Origin: Alkalihalobacillus deserti
GTDB lineage: Bacteria; Bacillota; Bacilli; Bacillales; Bacillaceae_D
Direction of reading: 5' to 3'
Assembly: GCF_020734105.1 (NCBI RefSeq)
Contig: NZ_JAJAFR010000013.1
Span: 43,819 to 107,818 of the forward strand
Length of the DNA: 64,000 nucleotides
A model generated the notes under the pieces. The model did no database searches. It was not told the origin of the DNA and saw only the letters and a list, made by a program, of their open reading frames with translations. The position numbers and the translations under genes are program-made. The stretch's first letter is position 1. The number at the start of each line of letters is the position of its first letter. Below are positions 8,413-17,789 of this stretch, piece after piece.

Positions 8413-9463
8413 TAACAAGGTCAAACTCGGGGCTATTCTCATCAACTTCCATATTGATATAGACCGTTTTACCATTTGTCATTTGGGGAAGTTCATTGGC
8501 TGGGTAGACCTCCAGGCTCGTTCCAATCACAATGACGAGGTCTGATCGACGAATGTGATCAAGCGAGACGCTCCAGCTTTCCTCTGGTAGCATCTCCCCA
8601 AAAAGAACAACGCCTGGTCGAAGTAAACCACCGCAATGTATGCATTTTTCTTTATTTAGAAACTGTTGTTCACTCGCCGGTTTTGAGCATTCCTCACAAC
8701 GAATTTTGTGTATCGAGCCGTGAAGTTCATACACGTGGTCGTTACCAGCAGCCGTGTGGAATCCGTCGACGTTTTGTGTAGAGATAGCCTGAATGATTCC
8801 TTTTTGCTCCCATGCCGCTAATATTTCATGGCCTTTATGAGGGGTGCACTGCTTAAGTCCATTTATCCGTATGCTATAAAATTCGTGGAATAAATCATAA
8901 TTGTTATTAAGTGCTTCAGTTGTGGCAACCGTTCTAGGATCAACGTTTTTCCACCAACCTTCTTTTGAACGAAAATCTGGGATGTTTGATTCAGTAGACA
9001 TACCTGCTCCTGTTAGCACGGTAGTATACGTCGCATTTTGAAGCCATGTCGCTAAAGTCACCACTTCAGGGGCATAACCAGGAAAACATAGGGCTGCCCA
9101 TTTATCTAATCGATAAGAATCCAATCGCTTTCCGTACTTTTGCTCTCTTTCCTTTTGTAATGCGGTCCAAACTCGTTTTCTAAACTCAGGATGGACTTCA
9201 CGAGGACGAAGAATAGGCCACGGATACTGATTCATTATTTGAAGTGCATTTTCCCAGGTATCAGCTATATTTTCTCGATTAGCAAAGTGAGTTTCTCGCG
9301 TCAGTTTTGTTAAGTTGTTAATTTCTTCATCAAGATCATCAAAGTTCATCTCATTAACTGCTTTTTTAAACTCCCATTGCCCAGACTGTTGCTCTTTTCC
9401 AAGTAACGTGATGCTCCCACTTTCTGCACCAAATGAAATAATGGTTTGCCAGCCATCTACCAT
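8363..9463 (-). CDS. Sir2-family NAD-dependent protein deacylase with extra N-terminal domain
   Basis: About 366 residues. Residues ~145-365 are a complete sirtuin: GAGMSTESNIPDFRS (NAD site), TQNVDGFH, ELHGS with the catalytic His, zinc cysteines CEEC and CIHCGG, and IGTSLEVYPANEL. The first ~130 residues are a separate acidic/helical domain with YPWPILRPREVHPEFRKRVW; similar stand-alone small proteins exist, but I cannot name the family. Sirtuins are usually about 240 residues, so this is a fusion. ATG 9463 is chosen because AAGGGTGG lies eight bases upstream; a GTG is at 9475. Sir2 domains with extra modules are frequent in anti-phage systems that deplete NAD, and its neighbours are DUF1643, WYL and RecQ/DprA genes. 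Confidence 0.85.
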   Translation of the reverse strand: MVDGWQTIISFGAESGSITLLGKEQQSGQWEFKKAVNEMNFDDLDEEINNLTKLTRETHFANRENIADTWENALQIMNQYPWPILRPREVHPEFRKRVWTALQKEREQKYGKRLDSYRLDKWAALCFPGYAPEVVTLATWLQNATYTTVLTGAGMSTESNIPDFRSKEGWWKNVDPRTVATTEALNNNYDLFHEFYSIRINGLKQCTPHKGHEILAAWEQKGIIQAISTQNVDGFHTAAGNDHVYELHGSIHKIRCEECSKPASEQQFLNKEKCIHCGGLLRPGVVLFGEMLPEESWSVSLDHIRRSDLVIVIGTSLEVYPANELPQMTNGKTVYINMEVDENSPEFDLVIKEKVGELLREVDGLV

Positions 9464-9489
9464 AGTTATATCCACCCTTCTCTGTTTAT

Positions 9490-9978
9490 TTATTCATTCA
9501 TGTACGATTGATGATGTTTCTTTAAATAAGGATCTGTTTTTATAATCGTTTTTACATGTTCAAATCGCTCATTATTAATCTCAACTACACCATAATTCGA
9601 ATAGAAATCTTCATTTAATTTGACGGTCATATACGTATCTCGCTCGGCTTCACATTCGATTGAATCATGAGCTTCTTCAATAAAGCTGTCTTCAATTTTA
9701 ATTTCGTACGTGTCGTCCTTTCTATATACATTAACGTAATAAACCGGTTCATATTTCCCCGCTAAAATCCAGTTTTCGTTATGACTTAAATCACCAATAT
9801 TCATATAAATATATCCATTTTTTCTAATCTCTTGCCCAATTGTCTCCCCTCTTCGCTCATATTCTTTTGTCATGTATTTCTCCTTCTGCCAAAAATAATA
9901 AATCAAAATCCCAAAAAGAATGAACCCGATGATCACGATAGCCCTCCTTTGTTCTTGTATAAGTCCTATTTTATTCAT
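9490..9978 (-). CDS. Single-pass membrane protein of unknown function
   Basis: 162 residues with one N-terminal membrane helix (about 13-31, IVIIGFILFGILIYYFW) followed by a charged soluble part with many Glu, Asp and Tyr. No family is recognised. The ribosome site (AGGGG, 12 bases upstream) is weak. It lies between the sirtuin and the DUF1643 gene on the same strand and could be transcribed with either. Confidence 0.6.
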   Translation of the reverse strand: MNKIGLIQEQRRAIVIIGFILFGILIYYFWQKEKYMTKEYERRGETIGQEIRKNGYIYMNIGDLSHNENWILAGKYEPVYYVNVYRKDDTYEIKIEDSFIEEAHDSIECEAERDTYMTVKLNEDFYSNYGVVEINNERFEHVKTIIKTDPYLKKHHQSYMNE

Positions 9979-10036
9979 TCTTGGAGGGTACCCCTAAATC
10001 ATTTTCAAAGGGGTCCACTATTGAAATTTGTTATTC

Positions 10037-10726
10037 TTAGTCTTTTGATCCATCAGTATTGGGGTGAAAGGTAGAATGATTTAATTGCTCGAACATGTCT
10101 TCAAGCCAATCTTTACACCTATTTGGAATCATTGGATTAGGATGACGATATCCCCACTTAGGTGATTGATACTGCAACCCGAAAATAGAGTGATGGTTTT
10201 GAAATTTTCTTACAACCTCACTTGCAAGCTTTCGAATGCTTCGATCTTGTCCCCAAGCTAAAATGATCTTCATCTGAGTATCTTTAAGCAAAAACTCATT
10301 TGCCCGATCATCAGCAAAAATCGAGTGCTGATTATAAGATTCTATTTCTTTGAGTTTTTCTCCGAACTCTTTCATTTTTCCTGAACATAAATTACTCAAA
10401 TTGATAATTGAAATAACATTCCAATTCATCATCTTCATTAACCTCATTAATTGCAGTTGTGTTGGATCAACCTTAACTTCAACATAAGGAATATTTTTAA
10501 AATCATCGTGAACGATTGGGAATTGATAAGATGAATCTTTTGGACTACAACTACCGGGGTTTGCCATGACAATGACTGCATCTGGCCGTTCTTGACTTGC
10601 ATACCCTTTTCGCATAATGACAGCATGATTTCTACACGGATACATGTTGTTGCCTATTTTAATTTGATAGAAACTTGCTATTGCCCTAAATTCTTTGCTT
10701 AATTGCTCAGCTGACCAAAACTCCAT
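10037..10726 (-). CDS. DUF1643-like protein
   Basis: 229 residues. The order of blocks fits DUF1643: an early VIVMANPGSCSPKD (the family usually has LNPS-type), NVISIINLSNLCSGK, then IILAWGQ, and a C-terminal WGYRHPNPM. DUF1643 proteins have an unknown enzymatic role and often sit in mobile or defence-rich regions. The start ATG has a strong GGAGGGGA site. It is a monocistronic-looking gene behind the DUF4139 gene's terminator. Confidence 0.65.
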   Translation of the reverse strand: MEFWSAEQLSKEFRAIASFYQIKIGNNMYPCRNHAVIMRKGYASQERPDAVIVMANPGSCSPKDSSYQFPIVHDDFKNIPYVEVKVDPTQLQLMRLMKMMNWNVISIINLSNLCSGKMKEFGEKLKEIESYNQHSIFADDRANEFLLKDTQMKIILAWGQDRSIRKLASEVVRKFQNHHSIFGLQYQSPKWGYRHPNPMIPNRCKDWLEDMFEQLNHSTFHPNTDGSKD

Positions 10727-10812
10727 AATCCAATCCCCTCCACATAATTACTTTGATACTTTCATTGTATGAGCGCACAAATCCAGACCTTCATCAATTT
10801 TGTTTGGGGTGC

Positions 10813-10850
10813 AAAAAAAAGACACCTACTTTAGTTTCGTAGTAGGTGTC
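10813..10850 (-). terminator. Rho-independent terminator after the DUF4139 gene
   Basis: A perfect 10-bp stem GACACCTACT / AGTAGGTGTC with a 10-nt loop is followed on the minus strand by eight T residues (A-run 10813-10820). It lies 22 bases past the stop of the DUF4139 gene. Confidence 0.85.
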
Positions 10851-10871
10851 TTGTTGTTAGTTCCTATTTAC

Positions 10872-12188
10872 CTAATCTCTATTTTTTATATAAACCGTGC
10901 GATCAATCACGTATTTGAACGATATAATTGTATCTACATCCGGTCCTACTTCTATGTTAAAAATGATGGATTGCGAGGTAACCTTCTCAAAATCGTGGCT
11001 TGTCTCAACCATTTCCCATCCACGGTCAGGAATAGAATGGTTGATTCTAACCATCACTGTTTCATCTTTTAGATTGTTCATGTAATAATGATATTCAATG
11101 AATTCTAGATTCTCTTCTTGATAGCGGTTAATTTCCATTGAATCACAGACAATATCAAATGCTTTCCCGAGTGTGAGTACGAGTGGTTGTTTTTTGGCTG
11201 TATGTGGAATTTGATCTTCGCCTATAAATTCTAAGAGATGATCAGAATCTGCTTGGTACACTTTTACTTTTCCTTTTGGCAATGGTATCTCAAGGTTGTT
11301 TTCTTTACTATTATCGATTTCAATTTTAATTTCTGGCTTCGTCGTATACCGACTTACTTCATAGATTTTTCGATACGTTCCTCTTTCAACATTTAGAAAG
11401 TTAATTTGCTTTTCTTGTTCGTCTTTGATCGTAACAGGGCGGTGCAAAGTGTACATATGTTGATCAGCAAAGCTCTTTTCTTCAAAACTCGATTCAACAC
11501 TGCTATATACGATCATTTGATCATGATCGGTGTAATCATGTTCGTAAAGATGATCGATTTCTTCTACTCGATTGATTTCTCCGGCAATGAGTTTGAGCTG
11601 CGCATTTTCAAAAGTTGCCCCCGATTGATTATGGATTGCCACCCAACCGGTAAGCTGAAATTCATTTTCATTTAGATTTAAAACATAATTGGCATCCCAC
11701 TTGATGCCTTTCGTTAGATAAGAGACATGAACCTTTTGATTAAGTGTAGCTTTTGGAACCTTCCAAAGTAGAGCAGGTTTGGCGATAAGCCCTGCTGGCA
11801 AAGACGGTAAAACAAGTTCCCCTTCCGGATTAATCACAATTTCCTTTGTATCAATGCGTTCACCAATAATCCCATCGGTAACACTTAATAGTCTAATAGA
11901 AAGCTTCTCCTCAGTCTTTTTATCATAAACGTAAATGATTTGGTCTAAATATTTATCTAATAACTTTGCCTTACTAACGAGATCAAAATCATAATTTAGT
12001 TCAAGAACATGAATACCGTTAATCATAATCGAATCAGTTTCTATTTTTTTAGCTACGTCTAAATATTGAATTTCCTCACAAGGCTCATTAGAATGTAAGT
12101 TTCGTACCTCTTTGACAAGACCGAATTGATTATTGTAAATGGTGATACTTAACCTTTGATTTTCTTCATTCGTTGATTGATAGCGCAT
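10872..12188 (-). CDS. DUF4139 domain-containing protein
   Basis: About 438 residues, cytosolic by composition. The C-terminal two thirds show the DUF4139 pattern: VSYLTKGIKWDANYVL, GWVAIHNQSGATFENAQLKL, and later LEIPLPKGKVKVYQ. Family members are mostly beta-strand proteins of unknown function. ATG 12188 with GAGGAGG eight bases upstream is preferred to the further ATG at 12212. A terminator follows and a WYL regulator lies just upstream in the same direction, so both may be one unit. Confidence 0.75.
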   Translation of the reverse strand: MRYQSTNEENQRLSITIYNNQFGLVKEVRNLHSNEPCEEIQYLDVAKKIETDSIMINGIHVLELNYDFDLVSKAKLLDKYLDQIIYVYDKKTEEKLSIRLLSVTDGIIGERIDTKEIVINPEGELVLPSLPAGLIAKPALLWKVPKATLNQKVHVSYLTKGIKWDANYVLNLNENEFQLTGWVAIHNQSGATFENAQLKLIAGEINRVEEIDHLYEHDYTDHDQMIVYSSVESSFEEKSFADQHMYTLHRPVTIKDEQEKQINFLNVERGTYRKIYEVSRYTTKPEIKIEIDNSKENNLEIPLPKGKVKVYQADSDHLLEFIGEDQIPHTAKKQPLVLTLGKAFDIVCDSMEINRYQEENLEFIEYHYYMNNLKDETVMVRINHSIPDRGWEMVETSHDFEKVTSQSIIFNIEVGPDVDTIISFKYVIDRTVYIKNRD

Positions 12189-12268
12189 CTTAATGTCCTC
12201 CTCTTCATTCATATTTTCATTATACCGAGAACACCTTTATGACCCCGAACAAAAAAATGGGGGGGGGC

Positions 12269-13252
12269 TTACTGATAATTCTTATACAATTTCTCCGCCT
12301 CAACCTTTAGCATCTGCACAAGCCTTGGTGGGTATAAAACTTTCACATCACTTCCCCATGTTAAAGTCCAACGTACCAACCCCTCACTAATAATCCCTTT
12401 CGTAAATAGCTTAAATGTTGAATCATTCACTGGACGAATGTCGGCTTTTCTACCAAAGCGATCGATCACGACATTAATGAGACTCGCAGAAAACTCCATT
12501 TCAATCTCTGTTTCTTCTCCTGCATACATATGAAACAGCTTTTCTGTGTATTGCGTAATGTTAAAATTTGAATCGGGTAGGAAGGTTTCATGCGTTTGGG
12601 TAATGTTTTTATAAATCCGATCAATCCGATAATGTCGAATTTCTTTTTTTGCTATGTACTCTCCAATTAGATAATAGTAATCATGATTCCAAACAAGAGC
12701 ATACGGTTTAACTCGATATACATTTCCTTGGTTACTTAACACAAATTGTTTGTTCATGTTGTAACGACCATAACAGAATTCCACGATTGATTTTGTAGAA
12801 ATAGCATCATGTAAGTCACTAATAATATATTTAACGTAATTATTTTCAGATTTTGAATGGTCTGCAAGCAAGATTCGATTTTCAAGTTGCTCTGCTAAAT
12901 AAATGCTTGTTAACTTTTTTAGCCTTTCAATAATCTTTTCTGTATCAGCTTTTGGTATAAATTTCGCCGACGAAATTGCGTCAATCATTAAACGTAACTC
13001 ATGAACTTCAAAAGGACGATTTTGATAGCTATAATAGATCGGCAAGCCATTCGCTTCTTGATAAGGGATGACAGCAAAAGTATTAACCATTTCTAACTCT
13101 TTTAGATCATTTTTCACTCCAACCGAATTAACGTCTAATCCATAGTCTTCTTCAAATAATTCAACAATTTCTTGCACGGATAGTTGATGATTTGAATCTG
13201 TATACTTTTTCAGAATTTCCATTAAAAGCAATAAGCGTGTGCGGTTAGACAA
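12269..13252 (-). CDS. WYL-domain transcriptional regulator
   Basis: 327 residues: an N-terminal winged helix (RLLLLMEILKKYTDSNHQLS..., residues 1-60) and a WYL domain around 150-230 (IVEFCYGRYNM, YRVKPYALVWNHDYYYLIGEY, RHYRIDRI), followed by a WCX-like tail. WYL regulators bind nucleic acid or nucleotide ligands and often control phage defence or DNA repair genes. The TTG start at 13252 has GGGGAGAG upstream. A run of nine G lies 3-11 bases beyond the stop (12258-12266). It probably regulates the DUF4139 gene or the surrounding block. Confidence 0.85.
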   Translation of the reverse strand: MSNRTRLLLLMEILKKYTDSNHQLSVQEIVELFEEDYGLDVNSVGVKNDLKELEMVNTFAVIPYQEANGLPIYYSYQNRPFEVHELRLMIDAISSAKFIPKADTEKIIERLKKLTSIYLAEQLENRILLADHSKSENNYVKYIISDLHDAISTKSIVEFCYGRYNMNKQFVLSNQGNVYRVKPYALVWNHDYYYLIGEYIAKKEIRHYRIDRIYKNITQTHETFLPDSNFNITQYTEKLFHMYAGEETEIEMEFSASLINVVIDRFGRKADIRPVNDSTFKLFTKGIISEGLVRWTLTWGSDVKVLYPPRLVQMLKVEAEKLYKNYQ

Positions 13253-13693
13253 TTGATCTCTCTCCCCTTTTCCTCTTCATCGTTCAATATCTCATTACGT
13301 TAGGTCAATTACGAGGAGTACCTCCCAAAAATAGAATTGGCTCGTTACCACACCGAAACTAAATAATGGAAGAAGATTCCTTTATCACAAATAATACGAC
13401 AAGGTAACCTATTTGACCTGCAAGCTAATATGCTTAGAACAAACCCCTCTTTTAGCTTTTGTGCAAGACAAGTGATTAATAGAAGTTCCACCATGCAAGG
13501 TTGCTTATGTCAATAGTAACTTTTAGGCACTTCATCATTAGGTTCTATCACAAAATCCAGTTTTTTTGTGAAAATTAGATTCTAACTGTTTTTTATTGAA
13601 TGAATCCAACAAAATTAATGAATAAACAAAAAGTTCCTGATCTCCGTTACTTAAAGCACTGGGGATGAGGAACTTTATTAAGGTTTCTATTTA
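13253..13693. other. Intergenic stretch without recognisable gene
   Basis: About 440 bases between the WYL gene and the rmuC remnant. No frame with a ribosome site or coherent protein was found; the only note is an AGGTTCTATCACAAAATCC stretch like part of the WG-repeat gene near 2375. It probably holds the promoter of the WYL gene. Confidence 0.4.
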
Positions 13694-13930
13694 TTAGTCA
13701 ATTAAAACAAGAAAATCATTCTCCGTTACAGGTAATTCTTGTACTTTGCTTAGTTTACGTTCAATGTTTCTTGTTTTGCTCGACACTCTTTCCATATTGT
13801 TATTGGCTTCTTGAAGTTTCTTTTGTGTCTTATCTAATATCTCTCCGAATTTCCCAAACTCTGTTTTCACTTTTCCGAGCGTTTCCCAAACCTCACTTGA
13901 TCTTTTTTCAATCGCAAGTGGATGGGACAA
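13694..13930 (-). pseudogene. rmuC: C-terminal fragment of rmuC (copy 2)
   Basis: 78 codons reading LAIEKRSSEVWETLGKVKTE... and ending ENDFLVLID. This is the RmuC C-terminus: the coiled-coil end of the nuclease-like domain followed by the terminal helix. The conserved body (about 300 residues) is missing because the frame meets a GGGACAGG palindrome at 13925. It has no start signal of its own. A shorter, more decayed copy lies at 7371-7482 in the same orientation. Confidence 0.8.
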
Positions 13931-13974
13931 TGGGACAGGTCCCTCGTCCCATTCTTAATGAATACGATGAATTA
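13925..13974. repeat. GGGACAGG-type dispersed repeat, cutting rmuC
   Basis: It contains TGGGACAGGTCCCTCGTCCC followed by an AT-rich tail. The same unit, including the tail, recurs at about 44523-44570. It replaces the rest of the rmuC gene. Confidence 0.7.
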
Positions 13975-14175
13975 CGCACTTTGAAATTCTAGTTATCTCT
14001 CGAAAACTGACTTACTGTCCGCTATTCAACTTTTTGAAGTAGACTAATGCAGCACTATGTTTTTCTTGTCCAGTAGCATACTTTTCCAGATGTTTTCTCT
14101 TGAATTGTTTCTTGAAAAAAGTGTACATCCTTAATATTCATACTGTACTCATTAACTTAGCTTGAACTAATCCTC

Positions 14176-14529
14176 TTAAGCGTTCATGCCCATAATTGAT
14201 AAGAAAGAATATCGTCCATTTTGTTTTTTTTGAAAACGATCATCTTCAGCTACGTTTGATACAATTTCTGATTTACCACTATTCCAAACGCTACCAGCAA
14301 AGCCCTGCCCTTTTTCAAATAGTCTTGTGCGTGAAGAACTTGCACCGATACGTATATACTCTCTAATATGTAATTTACTATCTTCTCTAATTTCAAACAA
14401 TACAACCGACTTATCACTTTGATCTTTCGTCAAAATGGTAATACATTCAGACAGCACATTCTTTATCATCTCATCAATGTAATCTTTCTTGTCATCATGA
14501 AAATCAAACAAGAATGACATGGATCCCAT
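14176..14529 (-). pseudogene. GAF-domain protein, probably truncated
   Basis: 117 residues with the first part of a GAF domain (VLFEIREDSKLHIREYIRIG, then GQGFAGSVWNSGKSEIVSNV). GAF domains are about 150 residues; here the last strands are absent after RYSFLSIMGMNA. The start codon overlaps the stop of the upstream regulator remnant (TAATG at 14531-14527), so the pair was once translationally coupled. Confidence 0.55.
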
Positions 14530-14963
14530 TATTCTGCTTGCATTTTGATGATGTCGAATGAAAAAGGAAGTGTCCCCATTTGAATGATGGAAACCATTTT
14601 CTGAAGCACATCTTCAAGATCCTTCTTCTCCTTTTGATGAGTCGCTCACCTTTTCATAGGCGGTATAGAAGTCCGGTGGAACAAGATGGTTGACCGGATC
14701 TAAAATCTTCGGCATCATCCCAAACGCCACCGCCTCCTCCTCTGTCCAATCAAGAGGATAAAGAGAAAAGTTACCGACAAAACGATTTCCCTTTCCATAC
14801 CCATCACTCATAATCGGTATTCGTGCCGCACTTAAAATCTCTAAATCTCTATTAATGGTTCGTTCCGTGTTTCACACCTGTCTGCTAGTTCCTTTGATTT
14901 AATCCCAGCGCTTGATTGAATGAGATTTATGATGCGGATTCGTCTTATTAGTTTATCTGACAT
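14529..14963 (-). pseudogene. HTH regulator (YafY/DeoR type), frameshifted
   Basis: From ATG 14963 the minus strand reads MSDKLIRRIRIINLIQSS... a winged helix-turn-helix. After ADRCET the frame breaks; one base is missing, and the next frame gives ERTINRDLEILSAARIPIMS. It continues through GNFSLYPLDWTEEEAVAF and breaks again near 14640, then resumes as KDLEDVLQKMVSIIQMGTLP to TAA at 14529. Two frameshifts make it non-functional. It resembles regulators with a C-terminal WYL domain; that domain is absent here, but a WYL C-terminus remnant occurs at 63590-63790. Confidence 0.75.
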
Positions 14964-15225
14964 GGTGAGGACGTCCTTTCTATTACTCTATTATTTCACC
15001 ACAACCTATTTTTACCATTTTACCAATTAACCTGATGAATAACTAATTTCATTATGTAATTTTAAATTAATTTCACCAGTTTGAAAGTTCTACTCTCCTA
15101 ACAGAAAAATAGTTGTATCATGTACATGCGACAAATGCTAAAAATTCACCTGTTGGCAAAGTGCCTCCCACATGGTAAAAGCGTCCTTGTCGAACGGCAC
15201 CCAAAGCGTATATGTGTTCAAAAAA

Positions 15226-15251
15226 AGTGATCCCAATTTCGTGAGATCACT
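15226..15251 (-). terminator. Terminator downstream of the mdc operon
   Basis: A stem AGTGATC / GATCACT with a 12-nt loop is followed on the minus strand by seven T residues (A-run 15220-15226). It is about 215 bases past the mdcG stop, with no credible gene between. Confidence 0.7.
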
Positions 15252-15465
15252 TTCCGGAGTTTTTTCAACAATAGCGCCTGATTGTGGAAGATTGAAAAAT
15301 ACTAATATATAATATCTCGGGTTTCTGAACTTATGTCCTATTGTAGAATAAGCATGGATGGAGTAAGGCTGATTGTTAAAAAAAACAAACCAGTTCAAAC
15401 CTATTTTTCCGGTGCAAACTGATCAATATAATGACGTTATATTAAGCTATAAACTCATATTTTGT

Positions 15466-16107
15466 TTAAGAAAGAGGTTCAGATATCCCCTGCCAAGGGT
15501 TCCTTGTTAGTACTGGGCCATCATTCGTACGAAGAAGTAGCTGAGTTTGCCCTCTACAATATTCTGCTAAAGCAACAGAGCCAGATGGTGTTTCTAATTG
15601 AACATCTATCCGAACATTAACCTCAGAAAGCTCATCGTACAATTGTTTAGCCTTTTCTAGTAAAAGAGGATACGGTAATCTGATTATTAGATCTAAGTCA
15701 CTTTTCATCGTAAGAGTCGGTAAGCCACTTGCAAGTTCAAAACCCGCACTCCCAACCGGCCCCCATGTTAACTGATCGTTTGTGAGAATATCATCAACCA
15801 AAGATAGGTCCTGGAGTACTAGAATATCATTAAATCGCTTGTTCCTTATCCAACCTTTCTGGTTAGCTAACATTTCTGGAGAAAACACCGCTTCGACTTC
15901 ATTGATGTCTAGAAAAGCTGCATATCTCTGATTGCGTGCTGCTCCTCGGACTCCAATTGGAATCTTCCCTTTCTCTATTGGTGCCCGTCGTACAACAACA
16001 AATGGCGCGTATATGATTGCTTCCTTTACCCATTCTTCAGATGTGGCCGTGTCCAAGAAAGAGGGCAACCCTTTTACCTTTATTAAATCGTGTGTTTTTA
16101 CATCCAT
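15466..16107 (-). CDS. mdcG: Malonate decarboxylase holo-ACP synthase (phosphoribosyl-dephospho-CoA transferase)
   Basis: 213 residues. MdcG transfers the 2'-(5''-phosphoribosyl)-3'-dephospho-CoA group, made by MdcB, to a serine of the acyl carrier subunit MdcC. The signature WGPVGSAGFELASG followed by SDLDLIIR is the nucleotidyltransferase-like active site. The ATG at 16107 overlaps the stop of the fused mdcDE gene (ATGGATGTAA), so it is translationally coupled and last in the operon. Confidence 0.9.
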   Translation of the reverse strand: MDVKTHDLIKVKGLPSFLDTATSEEWVKEAIIYAPFVVVRRAPIEKGKIPIGVRGAARNQRYAAFLDINEVEAVFSPEMLANQKGWIRNKRFNDILVLQDLSLVDDILTNDQLTWGPVGSAGFELASGLPTLTMKSDLDLIIRLPYPLLLEKAKQLYDELSEVNVRIDVQLETPSGSVALAEYCRGQTQLLLRTNDGPVLTRNPWQGISEPLS

Positions 16108-17789
16108 TGTTCAGCTAGCTGCTTTCTTACACGAATAGAAGCGATTCGCCCCTCTTCTCTTGCTTCTCTTGATAGAAGACGATTTCCTAAGTCAGTAGAT
16201 GATCCTCTCGTATCTTGAATGGCAGCAAATAATTTCTCCCTAATAACAGAGCAAATTTCATCATTTGGGTGATCTGCATCAATTCCATCAATAAGTTCGT
16301 GTATCGCACCGAGTTTCTTAAAGGAGCCAATATCATAGGCCATAGCGGGAGTTTTCTTCGTCGCTTCTTCTAGCTCCTCAACAGTTCGTCTTGTAATCCG
16401 AGCGGCTGATTGCTTTGACATAACATGAACATTAACATCAGAATCATTAAAGGCTAAAATACGGTTCGCTTGAAGACCATGCGCTAAAAAAGCACCGGAT
16501 ATCGCATTACCAACAATAAGAGTGATCACTGGATGGCCTGCTAATCTAGCTGTTGCATAAGCATCAACGGCTGCCGAACAAGCTAAATGAATTCCTATTA
16601 ACTCCTCGTTGTAACCATATGCTTGACTAGGAACATCTACAATCGCTACAATCGCACGTTTCTTCCCATGTTTATCTTCCTCAATTGCGTTCCTCACATA
16701 TTCTGCAATTGCCCATCCTTCTTCCAAACCAACCTCGCCATTTTGAGCTCGAGGAAACCGACTATTAGGGTTGGGGACGACTGATATGAAACGAACTCTC
16801 TCTTCTCCTAACATTCCGTCCGCACATTTTACTGACGGAACGCCCTTATTAATCGCCTCTGCTGAACTCGTCAACGCTTCAAACCACTTTACTCCTCGAC
16901 TTGATGGTACTTCTATGTTTTCCTGTCTTATAGGCTCAACAGTCTTTGAACTCCCTTCTTTCACCTTTACGAACAAATCTCGTAGTTCTAGCGGTGTTAG
17001 GTGTTGAGTTGGGTCAACTGACTTTAATAATTCTTGAAAAAAACCTACTTGCGCACTTCGTGGTTTTTCATTGTCTCCCGTTTGATACACTTCAATCATA
17101 CAATTTCTAATTGCCTGACTGTCATCCTCTACAAGATGATCAACTAAACCTGTCGCAAGCCTTTGAACACCTCCGATTGTGTTCCAAATGAGCTGACGAT
17201 TACGCGAATCAAATTCCTCAATTCCTGCTTCTTGTTCAATGACTTCAGGACCATTAAGCCCTACTCTTCCTTCACGTGTAATAATTAAAGAACTAAATAA
17301 CCCGGCAGTTATAGACATACCACCAAAGGAACCAATTTTCCCTGGAATAACACCTACTACAGGAATGTAGTTTCTTAAAGCAACAATCGCCGCTCCAATC
17401 TCAGCAATCGATAATAAGCCGTAATTGGCTTCTTGAAGACGCACTCCACCTGTATCAAACAATAAAACTGGACGAGTCGCTATCCCAATTTCATTATCAC
17501 GAAGTGCCAACTCTAACGCACCTGCTATTTTTGCCCCGGATACCTCCCCAATTCCTCCGCCTTGAAATTTTCCTTCTATTGAAATAACAATAGCTGATTC
17601 CCCGTCTATTTGACCTCGAGCAAGAACAATCCCATCATCACTTTGTGGTACGATCCCCTGATTAGTAAGATGTGGGGATTCAAATCCATCAAAAGGACCT
17701 AGTAGCTCTCTAAACGTTCCTTCATCTAAAATCGTGATCGCCCGCTGTCTAGCATCTTTTTCAACAAAGCTATCTCTAAGCATTTTCAT
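16098..17789 (-). CDS. mdcDE: Malonate decarboxylase beta and gamma subunits, fused
   Basis: 563 residues. Residues ~1-285 are MdcD (beta, malonyl-ACP decarboxylase half): LLFDTGGVRLQEANYG and GSFGGMSITAGLFSS, a crotonase/carboxyltransferase-type fold. A linker rich in charged residues (~280-305) leads to MdcE (gamma; ~305-563): FPRAQNGEVGLEEGW, VDVPSQAYGYNEELIG, IVGNAISGAFLAHGLQ. The complex decarboxylates malonyl-S-ACP to acetyl-S-ACP. In the well-studied gamma-proteobacterial operons the two are separate genes, so the fusion is notable. The start overlaps the end of mdcC by 14 nt. Confidence 0.9.
   Translation of the reverse strand: MKMLRDSFVEKDARQRAITILDEGTFRELLGPFDGFESPHLTNQGIVPQSDDGIVLARGQIDGESAIVISIEGKFQGGGIGEVSGAKIAGALELALRDNEIGIATRPVLLFDTGGVRLQEANYGLLSIAEIGAAIVALRNYIPVVGVIPGKIGSFGGMSITAGLFSSLIITREGRVGLNGPEVIEQEAGIEEFDSRNRQLIWNTIGGVQRLATGLVDHLVEDDSQAIRNCMIEVYQTGDNEKPRSAQVGFFQELLKSVDPTQHLTPLELRDLFVKVKEGSSKTVEPIRQENIEVPSSRGVKWFEALTSSAEAINKGVPSVKCADGMLGEERVRFISVVPNPNSRFPRAQNGEVGLEEGWAIAEYVRNAIEEDKHGKKRAIVAIVDVPSQAYGYNEELIGIHLACSAAVDAYATARLAGHPVITLIVGNAISGAFLAHGLQANRILAFNDSDVNVHVMSKQSAARITRRTVEELEEATKKTPAMAYDIGSFKKLGAIHELIDGIDADHPNDEICSVIREKLFAAIQDTRGSSTDLGNRLLSREAREEGRIASIRVRKQLAEQWM

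Noticed and set aside
14000..14170. Protein-like scrap (ATGQEKHSAALVYFKKLNSG) on the minus strand below the GAF gene
   Set aside because: Only about 25 codons in frame and no start; cannot be assigned.
15138..15398. Open frame of 86 codons on the minus strand downstream of mdcG
   Set aside because: It runs straight through the mdc terminator hairpin, has no ribosome site and no protein-like pattern.
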